Assembly: GCA_007922195.1 (NCBI GenBank)
Contig: ML682031.1
Location: 434,001-498,000, forward strand
DNA from: Podocnemis expansa
Lineage: Eukaryota > Chordata > Testudines > Podocnemididae
Direction: 5' to 3'
DNA: 64,000 nucleotides
The translations under genes were made by a program, and so were the position numbers. The notes beneath the pieces are model-generated. The model was not told the origin of the DNA, searched no databases, and was given only the letters and a program-made list of their open reading frames with translations. Below, piece after piece: positions 1-11,054 of this stretch. Position 1 is the stretch's first letter. Each line of letters begins with the position of its first letter.

Positions 1-89
1 TGGAGACCCATTTGTGTGTGGCAGAATTGTTGACCACCAGTGATTCAGTGTGGTCCAGAGAAAGTCCAGGAATAGTTGAAAAAGCTTTA

Positions 90-382
90 AATCAACAAGG
101 GTGCAGGTCTTCCATTACCGGTTTTTGCTGGAGCTTTCTTCAACCAATTCCATGTAGTTCTTCAACTCCAAAAAGTATTCATTCTTCAGTCTTCATTTTT
201 GGCATAGAGAGGAGGAAGGCAGTGATGAAACAGGTAGTGCATACTCCCCAGTGAAAATATTTCCAAGCAGAAGAAAAAGCAGGTAAAGGAGCATTGAAAT
301 CCTGTGAGAGTAGACCATGGGTTTTGTCCATTTCCTTCACATTAGCAGATCTGAATGCAATACTATAGTTGGGAAAACACAC
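90..382 (-). pseudogene. Possible unassigned retropseudogene fragment
   Basis: One minus-strand frame reads FPNYSIAFRSANVKEMDKTH and continues through a hydrophobic stretch WKYFHWGVCTTCFITAFLLS to MPKMKTEE. A one-base frame change then continues as EYFLELKNYMELVEESSSKN before a stop. The alternation of hydrophobic and helical charged segments looks protein-like. I do not recognise the family, and chance open frames of this length are common. It is offered as a weak candidate only. Confidence 0.2.
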
Positions 383-831
383 TGAACAATGTATTTAAAG
401 ACCCAAGATCTGTCCAGGTGCCCACATTTTCCAGGATATTGCTAGTTAAAATTCTAAAGCATTCTTTGATTTTGCAATAAACTAACTTCTCTAATCCACC
501 CTTTGGTCACGTGTAGGGTAAGAGGATTTCCAGTTACTGATCATGCAAAGTTGTTAATGCAATACAGAAGGGGAGTTTCAAATTCTGTGGCATTAGTGAC
601 CAATTGTCTGGAATGAATGTACTCTCTTCAACACAGGGACCTCACATAGTCACCTGTGAAATGCCTTTTACACAGTTAGCATTTCACAAAGAAGAAATAA
701 TTACGCTGATTAGACTGAGAATGATGGGCCCTTACAGAGCCAGGTTTGATTCCAGTGGTGATTTCTCCTTCTTTGCCAAAAAAAACATTTATTGTTTGTA
801 ACATCTCTCAACTCAGTATCCCTTTATTAAC
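383..831. other. Intronic sequence, nothing recognised
   Basis: AT-rich unique-looking intron sequence with no splice-bounded open frame and no repeat that I can name. Confidence 0.6.
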
Positions 832-1435
832 ATTGGAATTGCCAGGTAGTAAAAGACCCAAGTTCATACCATTCGGTCTCTTGTTTCTGATGGTGGCCAC
901 CATCACATGCTTCAGAATAAGATCAAACAGCCCTGCAATAAGCAGCTATTTGCTAATATAGCACTCTTTACCCCACTTAGGTCTCATCCTTGAGTCCATT
1001 CTTATTTTTCTGAATCCTTAAATCATGAGATTTAATATCACTTACAAAATTTTTATCATCATTTATTGTCACAACTCTGAATATTCTTGGTCTCCATATA
1101 AATATTTAATCCCTTTCTGAACTTTGCTAAATTCTTGGCCTCTATGACTTCCTGTGCCAGTGAGTATCACAGTTTAATTATACACTGTGTAGATAAATGT
1201 TTCTTTTCTTCAGTTCAAAATTTCCCATCTGTTAATTTCACTAAACACCCCCTTGTTTTAGCATTACCAGAAAAGGAGAAAAGAAACTCCTGATCCACCT
1301 CCTCCACACAATTCACTATTTTATAAACTTTTATCATCTCTCCTCTTATTCAGCTACTTTCAGGTAGCTAAGGGCAATCTTTTCAATGTCCCTTAGAAGG
1401 AGAACTCTTCTGAACCCACTCTGGGTTCTGTAATA

Positions 1436-1592
1436 TCCCTGACGAGTACTGTACACAAAACCTCCAGACTAAGTTGCATCATGGCTTAAGAGTGTACTTG
1501 GTCCTGCCATGAGTACAGAGGACTGGACTCTATGACCTCTCATGGTTCCTTCCAGTTTCTGTGGTTCTATTCTTTGTGTAGAGACACTAATA
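1436..1592 (+). mobile_element. CR1 3' tail
   Basis: It contains the CR1 terminal wording GGACTGGACTCTATGACCTC followed by TTCCTTCCAGTTTCTGTGGT and short ATTCT repeats at the end. That is the usual CR1 3' terminus. It is strongly 5'-truncated and inserted into the older antisense LINE. Confidence 0.65.
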
Positions 1593-2171
1593 TTCTCCAT
1601 ATTTTTCACCTTCACATTCTTCACTAACTTCTTGTTAGTGTGTCTGGCCACAGCTGCACATTGAGCAGAGGTTAACATTCAGCTGTCTACAACATTCATG
1701 TCCTTTTCTTGGAAAGATACAATCAATCAATCGATCTAAAACCCTGTAAGGTGTACAAATAGTTTAAATTTTACCTCCCATATACATTACCTGGATTATG
1801 CTAAATTTCAATCACTCTTGTGTTGCCTGTTCACCTAGCTTATTTGGGTCTCTCACAAATTGCTTGAAGTCATCTCTGGTCCCAAATAGTTTAAATAACT
1901 TCCCGTCATTTGCAAATTTCACTACCTCACATTTTACCAGGATTAAAGACCATTAACTATTAAAATAAACAACATGGGATCTAACAGAAAACCTTGATGT
2001 CCCCACTGTTAAAATTTGGTCATGACGAAAAATCAAATGTTTAATATTATTTTTTCCTTTATGTCTCCTAGCCAGTCACTGAGCCATGAAAAAAGCTCTC
2101 CACAGCTACTTGGGTTTGTTAGTAGTCCTGCTGTGGAACCCTCCCAAGGCCTGTTGATAATTTATATTAAC

Positions 2172-2345
2172 AACAAAAACAACAAGAGTCCTGTGGCACA
2201 CCTTAAAGACTAACAAATTTCTTCAGATATGAAGCGGGTTGGAGCCCACGAAAACTTATGTCTGAAGAAATCTGTTAGACTTTAAGGTGCCAGAGGACGC
2301 TCGTTGTTTTTGCTATATACAGACTAATACAGCTACCACTCTGGA
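2172..2345 (-). mobile_element. Self-complementary SINE/Penelope-like tail, head at the high end
   Basis: The left half carries GAGTCCTGTGGCACACCTTA and AAGACTAACAAATTTCTTC. The right half carries the complement (GAAATCTGTTAGACTTTAAG, GTGCCAGAGGACGCTCGTTG) and then the inverted tRNA-like head CAGACTAATACAGCTACCAC. Both halves can pair into a hairpin of about 60 bp arms. A GAAA box follows CCCAC at about 2249-2256, as in hammerhead-like stems, but the upstream CTGANGA box is degraded. Confidence 0.7.
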
Positions 2346-2655
2346 ACTATTTTAACGTCAGCTAATTCACCTTTATCCACGATGTCATTGATACAAAGAG
2401 TTCTTAGAGGTTACTGTGATATGATTTTCCACCGCATAACCATGCCCATCCCATCATTGTCCTCTCCATATTCTGTTATTGTTTTTAGTAACTGATTCAA
2501 CCAATTTGCCAGTTACAGTTATAAGAGCTAGTGATCTATAACTCCCCAGACTACCCGTAAAGCCTTTGGAAATATAGGTGGAAAACTTGTTACCCTTTAA
2601 TTCCCTGGAATAATGGCTGATTCTAAATGAGGCAGTGCATATTTTTGTTCACATC

Positions 2656-2810
2656 TAAGGCTGTATCTCCACTACAGCCTGTGCTGTCAGAACTTATGTG
2701 ACTCAGGGTGAGACTATTCCACCATCTATGTGATATAAGTTACACTGACAGAAGTGCTCATGTGGGAAAGTTTATCACGGAACACACCCCTCCCCATGCC
2801 ACCCCACCCC
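2656..2810. mobile_element. Remnant of a turtle miniature palindromic element
   Basis: It starts with AAGGCTGTATCTCCACTACA and includes ACTTATGTGACTCAGGGTGA, later answered by ATGTGATATAAGTTACACTG, an approximate inverted copy. This resembles the common turtle miniature inverted-repeat element beginning GGCTATGTCTACAC. The family assignment is from memory and unconfirmed. Confidence 0.45.
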
Positions 2811-4926
2811 CAACACCTCTATAACGTGATCTGTATTACTCTCCTGTTCGTTTTTGCAATGTAATTGTAGGGCTTAATGCAAAATATGCCACGCCAGGTC
2901 CTTTTGAGCTGTTTCAGGACATGCTCTATGCCAGTGATTTCAACCAGTGTGCTGTGAGAACTGTACAAGTGTGCCATAAAGTTTTGTACAAAGGTAAGGA
3001 AAATCAACGTAAAACAAACATTGTTTCATCTTAAACAATATTCTATTCAACCGAAATTACAACTCATAAAACTCATGAAAATTAATCACCAAATTAAAAG
3101 CGAGGTATCAGTCTTTCAGTTCTAAAACATGAACATTCTAAATGCAGGTGGCCAAAGGACAAACTTGAGATGAAGTTTATTTTTCCAGTGGATTTGAAAC
3201 AGCATCTGACCCTTCTTTACCTTGCTGTATGCCCTATGTTGCAAATCTCTCTAGAAAGACCATACCCACAGTAAATATAAGTAGACTTGATGGTTATGAG
3301 CAATCAATGCAACTGAAAAAAGTAGGTGTGCCAGGCAATGTTCCCTCTAATTTTTAACAGGCTGCATGCACAAAAAATTTCTTTTGTGCAAATTTTTGGA
3401 ACCAGTGGCCAAATTTGTGCACACTCCAGAGAGTGTAGTCAAACTCGTGAGCACAATGAAGCAAGCATGTATGATGCAAATAATATCTAAGTTTTATTTT
3501 TATATGGTGATGGAAATGATTCTATAAATTACAAAACCTTATTTGGAACATTCTACTTGAAACCGCCTTCTTAAAGTAGTATAAAAATATTAGCACTGTT
3601 GAATTTTTTCGTGCATGCTTTATTTTGTTGTGTGTATGGGTTTCATGACCTGTGTGCACACACACACATGCACAGCTTAGAAGGAACATACATGCCAGGG
3701 AATTTTTTGTCTCAATGAAGTGTGCCACTTTACTGAAAAGGTAGGAAGTCATTACTCTACAGTACTGTAATGGTAACATGTTTCATGCGGCATCATACGC
3801 GTCCTTAAGTGAAACATGTCTCTATGTATTTCACTTGCCCAGGGGCAGGACAGACCTGTCTCTCAGAAGTGTATAGCAAAGACGGTGCAAATTAAGCTCT
3901 TTAACTCAGGAGGGAAAGACCATGATACAAAGGTTGCCTAACCCCAGGAGGGGGCTATAAGGAGACAGAAAAGTCATACTTTAAGAGTATTTTCAGGAGC
4001 TTTTTGCCAGAAAAACTCTCTCTTGAAACATCTCCATCTATAAGTAAGGACTTGGTCCTGCCCATAGAGGGGCAGAGACTGGCGGGAAACCATCATAGCC
4101 AAATTTGAATGGTGAGCTTAGCATAACTGCTAGGGGAAACATCCTGAGTGGCTATTGAGTGCACTTTCACTGCCTGGGACCAATTACACACAGGCAGCTG
4201 GTGTGGGCTGACCCAGGAGTGGGGAAAGCATGTTCAATCAGGCTCCAGGAGCCGGAGACTGGGGAGGCTCAGTGGCACACCAGACCAGATTCTAGGAAGG
4301 GAGCATCACCAGTTTCTCCTGCTGATGTAGTTTCTGCCATTCATAGAGCTGAATAGCAAGTCTTCAGCAACACACTGCAATGACACAATACAGCAGTAGC
4401 ACCGACGGGCTGTTCATATAGACATACCCTAACCCATTTCATGCTTAACCTTCTATAAAATTCCTGGGTTTATACCATTGAGAACTGGTGACCTATTACC
4501 TTTAAAACTATCAATTTTCTTCAGGGCACCATATTTTAACATCTCAGTCCCTGAGATCAACCTTACCTTTCTTATCAGAAAAAAACATAGGCCTGGAGTA
4601 AATATTTGCCCAACATCGTCAGAGATGAAAGTTGCTTCAAGGAAATCATTTAGTTTCTCTACACTATCCTTTTCTTCTTTAACCGCACCCTTTACCCATG
4701 GGAATTAACAAAACCCCCAATTTTTTCGCAGGCTTCCTGCTTGTCATGCAAGTGCCTCTTGCTGTTTGTTTTTAAACCTTCAAATAGTTGCTCTTTGCAA
4801 TCCATTTTGGTCTGATTTCCCTTCATTGCCGGTTGTAATTTAAGTCTGTTTATAGGTTTTGGTAGGGTCAGATTTCTACAGTTTGAACGATTTGTTTGTC
4901 AGGAACAACACCTAAAATCACTTGCA
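2811..4926. other. Intronic sequence with one weak repeat
   Basis: A stretch at about 3341-3450 (GCAATGTTCCCTCTAATTTT and following) resembles a dispersed turtle repeat. A short CA-rich run lies at 3655-3672. A segment at 3900-4090 may be part of a long terminal repeat (GGGGGCTATAAGGAGACAG), but I cannot prove it. The rest shows no recognisable gene or element. Confidence 0.5.
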
Positions 4927-5120
4927 GTACAGTTTTAGCCATGTCAGTTCCATGATATTAGAGAGACAAAGTGGGTGAGATAACATCTCTTATTAGATCA
5001 ACTTCTGCTGGTGAGAGATGCAAGTTTTTGAGCCACACAGAGCTCTTCTTTGGGAAAAGATACCCCCAGGGTCACAGCTAAATGCAAGGTGGAACAGACT
5101 GTTTAGTAGAGACACTTAGC
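4927..5120 (+). mobile_element. Turtle tRNA-derived SINE (tortoise pol III SINE type)
   Basis: The head TAGCCATGTCAGTTCCATGA is followed by TAGAGAGACAAAGTGGGTGA, then the characteristic TTAGATCAACTTCTGCTGGT and AGCCACACAGAGCTCTTCTT. This is the classic turtle pol III SINE, one of the strongest pointers to the organism. A second copy is at 19085-19245. Confidence 0.8.
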
Positions 5121-5255
5121 ACACATCTGATGAAGTGGGACTTGGTCACGAAATCTCACACAAAAAATAAATTTGTTAGTCTTGAGAAGCGCCAAAGAAC
5201 TCCTTATTTGTTTTGCTGAACTAGACTAACACAGCCTCTCCTCCGGTACTTAGTA
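5115..5255 (-). mobile_element. SINE/Penelope-like tail with intact hammerhead-like core boxes
   Basis: CTGATGA (5127-5133), a short stem, then GAAA (5150-5153) are followed by AATAAATTTGTTAGTCTTGA, CGCCAAAGAACTCCTT and the inverted tRNA-like head CTGAACTAGACTAACACAGC. The element abuts the end of the SINE at 4927. The sequence expected to form stem III after GAAA is degraded. Confidence 0.7.
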
Positions 5256-5545
5256 CACATTGCAATGGACCATTCAAGGCAGTGTGACCCACAAGCACCT
5301 GTGCAGGCACAGGACGAAGAAATAGTGTTAGCAAGTTTAGATTGTTATCAGAAACTGTAAGTCCAGTCCCCACCTTGAATGATCCCTTCAAATGCATGCT
5401 GTTCCACCTAGCATTTATCGGTGATACTCAGGTTACATAAGTGGTCTCCAACCTTTCGCCAGCAGATGTCACAATGCTCATAGGTTTCAATGGCAACTAC
5501 CCTTCAGAAATAGATTGTGGTCTACTGGTTGAGGCATACTGGGCT

Positions 5546-5650
5546 ATATCTACATGACAGCACATACAATGAGTGACAAAGGCTTACTAACATAGGCTAT
5601 GTCTACTTTACAGCTTAAGTGTCTCAGCTACCGTCACTCATCTCCTGGCA
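5546..5650. mobile_element. Miniature palindromic element remnant
   Basis: Two partial starts of the same motif occur, GGGCTATATCTACATGACAG and AGGCTATGTCTACTTTACAG. They match the beginning of the turtle miniature element also seen near 2656 and 6305. It is too decayed for boundaries to be set. Confidence 0.35.
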
Positions 5651-5689
5651 TCTGTGTGGTATCTAAGCCCAAATCAAGAGAAGCTATCC

Positions 5690-6260
5690 CTCCTGTAAAC
5701 TCTAGAACTAGTTCTTCTAAGAAGCAGTCACTGAAATTGTGATTCTCAAGCTCCTTCTGCTATTCCATTTGGCCATTTTCTATGCTGATAGTTGAAGTCA
5801 CCCATTGTCATCATTTTGTTAGATTTTGCAACTGCTCTGAATTGCTCTCTGCACTGTGCACTCAATTTCCTTTTCTTGATCCAGGGGCTAATAGTACTGT
5901 CCTACTTTTGTTACATTCTCAGAATTGTGATTTGAATCCCTATAAAATTCATCTGTGTGGTCCTCTCTGTTCCTAGTTTTTATCTCAGAATCCATGGAGT
6001 ACTTTTAATACAGGATCACTCCTCCACTTCTTCAGCCTAGTTTCTCCTTACCTTATGTCTCGAATAAGTATCCTATTAACATTTGTCATTCCACCATATT
6101 TCCATAATGTCTATTCTAACAAGGCTGTCGTCCTCTGCCATGCATTCTAGTTCACACATTTTCCTTTCAAACACATTGTGTTTGTATCCAGACATGCAGA
6201 GCTCTTACTCTTATTTAACTCTGTAAACTTTAATTATGTACAGTTCTATGCACCCTCACT
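5690..6260 (-). mobile_element. Antisense LINE fragment, probable endonuclease region
   Basis: The plus strand resembles the reverse of the CR1/L3-type 5' ORF2 endonuclease region, including segments such as CACTCCTCCACTTCTTCAGC and TTCCACCATATTTCCATAAT. No open frame survives. The assignment rests on remembered wording and is tentative. Confidence 0.35.
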
Positions 6261-6299
6261 AAAAATGGTTGTGCTTTTCAATTGATTTCCTCATCTTTG

Positions 6300-6400
6300 T
6301 TGACTCTCAGGCTTTGTCTACACAAACAATATAGTGTTGACATTACATGCACAGTATTGTATATGTGCCTGAACTCCCGCACTTAGAAGGACCACCCATT
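6300..6400. mobile_element. Miniature palindromic element remnant
   Basis: It begins CAGGCTTTGTCTACACAAAC, like the elements near 2656 and 5546, and is AT-rich and decayed after that. It is probably a truncated copy of the same family. Confidence 0.35.
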
Positions 6401-6754
6401 TAATCATTGTTGAAACGCCAAGGTATCTGTCAATCACACTGTGGTTTTGAGACTAAGAGTAGGGTCTGAACAGAAATCCAAAAATCATTCCACATAAGGC
6501 ACCAAACAGCAACGAATACATACAACTTTGTTCAGAACCACATAGTCCAGAAATAGCAGAACCGACCAAGATCATAAAAGCACAACATGCCTTCACCAGC
6601 CCTCTGAGCCTTCTGAACTTCACATGTTTGGTTGGGTTCACTTCCCAGGAGAGCACAAGCAAAGAAGCCTCACTCACATTCTAAAAAAAACTGTGCTATC
6701 TTAGTTAGAGAAGAAATATGGCCTTCACACTATACAATGCTGCTCTGGCTCCAA

Positions 6755-6842
6755 GCCAGCCAAGCACTTAAGCATGTGCATAACTTTAATTGAGCGAGCA
6801 GTCTCACTGAATTCACGTTTAAAAGCTTTCCTGGATTAGGGC
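6755..6842. repeat. Palindromic dispersed repeat (AAGCACTTAAGCATGTGC type)
   Basis: CCAAGCACTTAAGCATGTGC at the left is answered at the right by an approximate complement (ACGTTTAAAAGCTTTCCTGG), with AACTTTAATTGAG between. This is a widespread amniote palindromic repeat. A second copy is at 54855-54965. Confidence 0.5.
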
Positions 6843-7617
6843 CAAAATGTTCAGCATACTACGAGATCCAGACCTATCTGAAAACCAAAATATACACATG
6901 AATGGAACTGGTTATAGATATTCCCCCAGTGACACCACTGATGTCTGCTTTTGGCTGCTGCCCTTCATGTCAATACTTTTATTTTTAAGCCATTCCCATC
7001 CATCATTATACAAACTCTAGCTCAACGGATCACTACATTGGGCTACACCATGCCCACAACAACATACTAGAAATAAATACTATACAACTTTTCCTGTTGG
7101 TTTTCAGAAGCTCAGATCTTTTCCTCCTAGGTTCCTATAACCAACATTGACCAACACCTGCCATGTATTTATAATTAACTCAATAATCTTCTCTTCTGCT
7201 CATCTTCAACCTCCAAAACACAATTCCCTCAAATCACATTATCTCATTTTGGTCAGCAGTAACTGCCCTTCACAACTCAGTCTCTTATCTCTCAGCCACA
7301 AATGTATAGTTCAATACTCCATATAAATATCTATGTACATCTAAATGTCTTTACTTCTCTCACATCTGTGAGCTAGGAGGCGCTGATTTTACCAACTGGC
7401 TGATGACTAGGTGAACGAATAATCTATTTTACAGGAAAGCACCTTGGATTAATTTTTATTTTAAGTTCTAGGGTTTTTTCTTGCATTGTACATGAACCTA
7501 GAGATGATGTTTCCTGCATATTTTAAAAGTTTTAAAATAAATGGCAAAAAAAATATGCAAATCCTTAAGAGCTCATTTAGAAGACTTTGTGTTTCCAAGA
7601 CAACCTGTTAGGTGACT
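6843..7617. other. Intronic sequence, nothing recognised
   Basis: Low-complexity AT-rich intron sequence without open frames or known repeats. It includes an A/T-rich stretch at 7520-7560. Confidence 0.5.
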
Positions 7618-9006
7618 GACACAGAATCACAAAAATCAAGGGATAGAACAGACCTCAATAATTTAACAAGTCCATCTCTCTGTGCTGAGACTGGACAAAG
7701 TAAACCAAGACCATAACTGGACAAGTTGTCCAACTTGTTCTTAAAACTCTTCAGTGATGGGGATTCCACAATCTCCTCTGGTTGTTACTTCAAATTCCTT
7801 CTCAGTCTCTTTGGTCAAGAATAAATATGCCAGGTTTTTGTTTTGTTTTTTAACTTTTCCATGTAGGTCAGGTTTTCTAGACACTTCACCTTCTTTGTAG
7901 TTCTCTTCTGGATGATTTCAAAAGGGATAGCTGTGTTAGTCTAGTCCAGTAAAAAAACAACAAGCAGTTGTGTGGCACTTTAAGACTAACAAATTTGTTA
8001 GTCTTAAAAGTGCCACACAACTGCTTGTCGTCTCTTCTGGATGCTCTAGTGCTGAGTGGGACAATTACCTCCTGTGCCTGATGTACTATACTCCTGTTAA
8101 TATGCCTCAGAATATTAACCTTTTTCACAATTGCTCCAGATTGTTTACTCATATTTGTGACCTTTATGACCCCTAAATCATTTTAAGTGGTACTACCAAC
8201 TAGCCAGTTATTCTCCATTTTGTAGTTGTGCTTCCAAAGTGAAGTACTTTACATTTGACTTCACTGAATTTATCCTTGTTCAATTCAGATGTCAAGATCC
8301 ATCTGAATTCTACTCCCATCCACCAAAGTGCTTACAACCTCTCTTAGCTAGGGTGACATAACCAAACTTTAAGCATACTCCCCGTTACATTACCCAAGTC
8401 ATTAACTAAACATTGAATAGACTCAGAACTGATCTCCGCAAGATCCCACTGGCTATATACTCCCAACTTGACAGTGACCTGCTGATAATTATTCTGAGTG
8501 TGGTCTTTCAAACCACTGTACGTCTATTTTATAATAATTGAATTTAACCTACATTTCCCCAGTTTGATTCTGAGAAAATCCCGTGGAACTGTCCCAAAAG
8601 CCTTCTTAAAATTAAGATACATACTTATTGCTTTGCTTCCATCCTATCCACTAAGGCCAGTAACTCTTTCAAAGAAGGGATGTGGGTTGATTTCACATGA
8701 TTTATTCTTAACAATCCATGTTAGTTATTTCTTGCCACCCTATTATCCTCTAGGTGCTTGTACACTGAGTCTTTAATAAGTGGTTCCAGTATCTTTCCAA
8801 GTAGCAAAACTAGACTGATCAGTTTGTAATTCCCTTGGTCCTCTCTGTTCCCCTTTTTAAAGGTAGGGACTGTGTTTGCCCTTCTCCAAGCCTCTGGGAC
8901 TACTCCCATCCTCCATGATTGTCAGTGACAATTGCTAATGGTTCCAAGATGGCTTCAGCTAGCTCCGTAAGCTCCCTAGGATGAATTTCATCAAACTTCA
9001 ATACTG
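7618..9006 (-). mobile_element. CR1 LINE, antisense, about 1.3 kb of ORF2 plus 3' tail
   Basis: The 3' tail is at the low end (CACAGAATCAC...), and the reverse-transcriptase region is at the high end. Minus-strand reading near 8909-8721 gives VPEAWRRANTVPTFKKGNRE, DQGNYKLISLVLLLGKILEP and KHLEDNRVARNN, the conserved CR1 palm/fingers region just before the catalytic domain. Other frames are broken, so it is inactive. A young SINE with a 13-bp target duplication is inserted at 7915-8030. Confidence 0.8.
7915..8030 (+). mobile_element. Minimal palindromic SINE with 13-bp target-site duplication
   Basis: The head GGGATAGCTGTGTTAGTCTA (from 7924) is followed by a near-perfect inverted repeat, 7957-7993 against 7994-8031, with no loop. 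It has one indel and one mismatch over about 37 bp. The element is flanked by TCTCTTCTGGATG at 7902-7914 and 8031-8043, a perfect 13-bp duplication of CR1 target sequence. It contains only the head and one body box in inverted duplicate, so it is far shorter than the related copies elsewhere in the window. Confidence 0.85.
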
Positions 9007-9470
9007 TAATACCACAGAGGGTGGGGAGAGTTGTGTAATAGTTTGATAACCCAAAAGATTGTGCTAATTAGCAGCTACAACTAAAGCCACAAAAGCAGAA
9101 GACCTTGGATGATCAAACTTCTTTTGGATTCTTAACATTATTGTTCAGAGGAGGAAAGAATCAACACAGAAATCAATAACAAATTTTCAGGACAGTAGTG
9201 GAACAGACAAAGGAGGAATGGAGTTCGAAGTCCTTGAGAAATTAGCATTTCAGAGTAGGGGCAGAGAATGAGTCAAATTGATGAGACAAGAAATAATTCT
9301 GCAGAGCCTGCATCAAGGTGGCTCCTTATGGTACTGGACTTTAGAAGAAACTGCAGTTTGTTTCAACCACCAGCGGGTCCCAATGAATAAAGAAAGTGCA
9401 AAGGGCATTTTATAGATAGGAATTCCCAAAAACAGAGACAATGAAGTTAAATTAATAAGAGGTCAACAAG
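9007..9470. other. Intronic sequence, nothing recognised
   Basis: Unique-looking intron sequence. No open frame with splice signals and no named repeat was seen. Confidence 0.5.
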
Positions 9471-9695
9471 CAGAAGACAAAAGAGGGGTCATGTGGCACT
9501 TTAAAGGCTAACAGTTTTTTTTTGCATGACCTTTCATGGGCCAATTCCCACTTCATCAGATGCCAGAGTGGAGAAAACACACACACGCACTCCTCCAGCA
9601 CCTTATAGACTAAAAGATTTCTTTGGGTATAAGCTTTTGTGAAGCTTATGACTGAAGAAATTGCTGTACACAGACTAACATGCTCACCCTTCTGG
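9471..9695 (-). mobile_element. SINE/Penelope-like tail, two body halves, inverted head
   Basis: The left part has CATGTGGCACTTTAAAGGCT and, on the minus strand, CTGATGA (9553-9559), GTGGGAATTGGCCCAT and GAAA (9535-9532), a well-kept hammerhead-like core. The right part has CACCTTATAGACTAAAAGAT, AAGCTTTTGTGAAGCTTATG and the inverted tRNA-like head TGTACACAGACTAACATGCT. Two body units of slightly different subfamilies appear joined. Confidence 0.7.
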
Positions 9696-9925
9696 AAATT
9701 ACTTTTAAAAAAGTACACTTTACAGCACGGAAATGAAAGGTAAATCCTACGATTGCATTTCAAAGCATCAGGTCAGATTACTTCAGCAAATCAAACATGC
9801 TGTATAGGAGTCAAGCACAACATATCAGAAAGTAGTGAGGTTGAGAGAGGTGAGGAGACAATTATTATTTGTGAACAATTTAACAACAAACAACACATCC
9901 CTCATATAGTGCTTTTCATTATAAA

Positions 9926-10110
9926 TGCTAAAGCACTTTCTGAAGAAGAGCAATATTATTATCTCCACTTTACAGATGGGAAAACTGAGGAAAACAGAAG
10001 TATAGAGACTTGCTAGAGTTCACACACCAAAGCAGTGGCAGAGACGGGAAATGAATGTAGGACTCTGGAGTCCCAGTCCAGTGTTTTAACCAGTAGGCCA
10101 AATTGCCTCC
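9926..10110 (-). mobile_element. MIR-type ancient SINE, antisense
   Basis: CTCCACTTTACAGATGGGAA is followed by AAACTGAGG, then a degraded GTCACACAG equivalent, GCAGAGACGGGAAATGAATG and GAGTCCCAGTCCAGTGTTTT. This is the reverse complement of the MIR core region. It is an old amniote repeat. Confidence 0.7.
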
Positions 10111-11054
10111 TCAGATGAGAAAAGCACAAAGACAGTAAAGAGTACCCTGGAATAATGGTCAGATCACATAATTTCCTCATAAAAGGAGTCAAGGTTAAAA
10201 CCACATAAACAAGTTGCTTGTCACTATACAAATTTAGCAAAAAAGGTCTAATTATATAGAATATTGGTATTAAGTAGCCTCTCAGACATTGGGATGCTAT
10301 GAAACAAAAAACTCTATAAAACCATTCAACTAAAAGATCACCCATTTAAAGTCAAATAAATGAAATAAACCAAGCTGGACAAGATTCAAGGTTGAAGAGG
10401 TAAAATGAGCTGGGAAGGCAGTGAACAGGGAACAAGAGTAGGAAAGAGTTGCAATTCTTTTAAAAAGCAAGCAGAGACAGGCAGATAGATATTAAGGGGG
10501 AGTACATCTCACACTAAAGGCTCACCAAAGTAGAGGATCCCGCAAAAGAAAATTAATCACAGAAATCAATTGTGTCCAAGAGCACTAAAATACACATCCA
10601 GTCCAAAGGGATTGGTGTTGTACTGTTAATTACTGTACCACTAGCAGTTCTCTGTTAAAAGGAAGGAGTTTACTTAACCATTATTTTAGGGCAATCTATT
10701 CTGAATCATTAAGGATGTGGACCAAAGAAAGTCAAGCCCCCTTCTACATCCTTGCAGCACATCTTAACTTTAACCTGATAAAGTATCCCTTTGGCAGTAA
10801 CAGGCCTGCTCATGAGAGTCAAATTAGGTGTGTGCATAAATGTTCGCAGAATCAAGGTCTTACCACAGTACTCAGAATTCCTCTGTTTTACTTACACAGA
10901 CCTAAGCCACTTGGAGCTAGGCCAAGGAAGGCAAGTATGAACTGGTTTATGACCCAGTGCACCCTGGGAAGGGTGGCATTCACTCCAAGCTAATCAGTCC
11001 TTCAAATCTACTTCGCCGCCAAGACACTTTCGCCAAACCAGACTTTGCACTAGA
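10111..11054. other. Intronic sequence, nothing recognised
   Basis: No exon-like open frame or named repeat was seen. Confidence 0.5.

Larger units (their letters stand above)
832..2660 (-). mobile_element. Old CR1/L2-type LINE relic, antisense, interrupted by two insertions
   Basis: The low-coordinate end matches the 3' tail of the turtle LINE whose sense end reads CTGACCCAGTATGG. It then runs, in antisense, through the 3' part of ORF2 into the reverse-transcriptase region (about 1080-1435, 1740-2160 and 2350-2660). The coding frame is destroyed by many stops. A sense CR1 tail (1436-1592) and a SINE/Penelope tail (2172-2345) lie inside it, so this is the older element of the three. The family is inferred from similarity to the better-preserved copy at 50060-52745. 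Confidence 0.65.

Noticed and set aside
6453..6677. 74-codon minus-strand frame with a hydrophobic segment (ISGLCGSEQSCMYSLLFGAL)
   Set aside because: It looks membrane-like, but there is no recognisable family, no splice context and no second exon. Chance is the simpler explanation.
7924..7950. tRNA-like heads as real tRNA genes (also at 4927, 5230, 14830, 19085, 32060, 32780)
   Set aside because: They carry only the promoter-like 5' part without a foldable 3' half or acceptor stem. They are SINE heads.
7957..8031. Perfect palindrome considered as a CRISPR repeat, terminator or microRNA hairpin
   Set aside because: It is a single unit flanked by a target-site duplication and headed by SINE sequence in a vertebrate intron, so a retroelement origin explains it.
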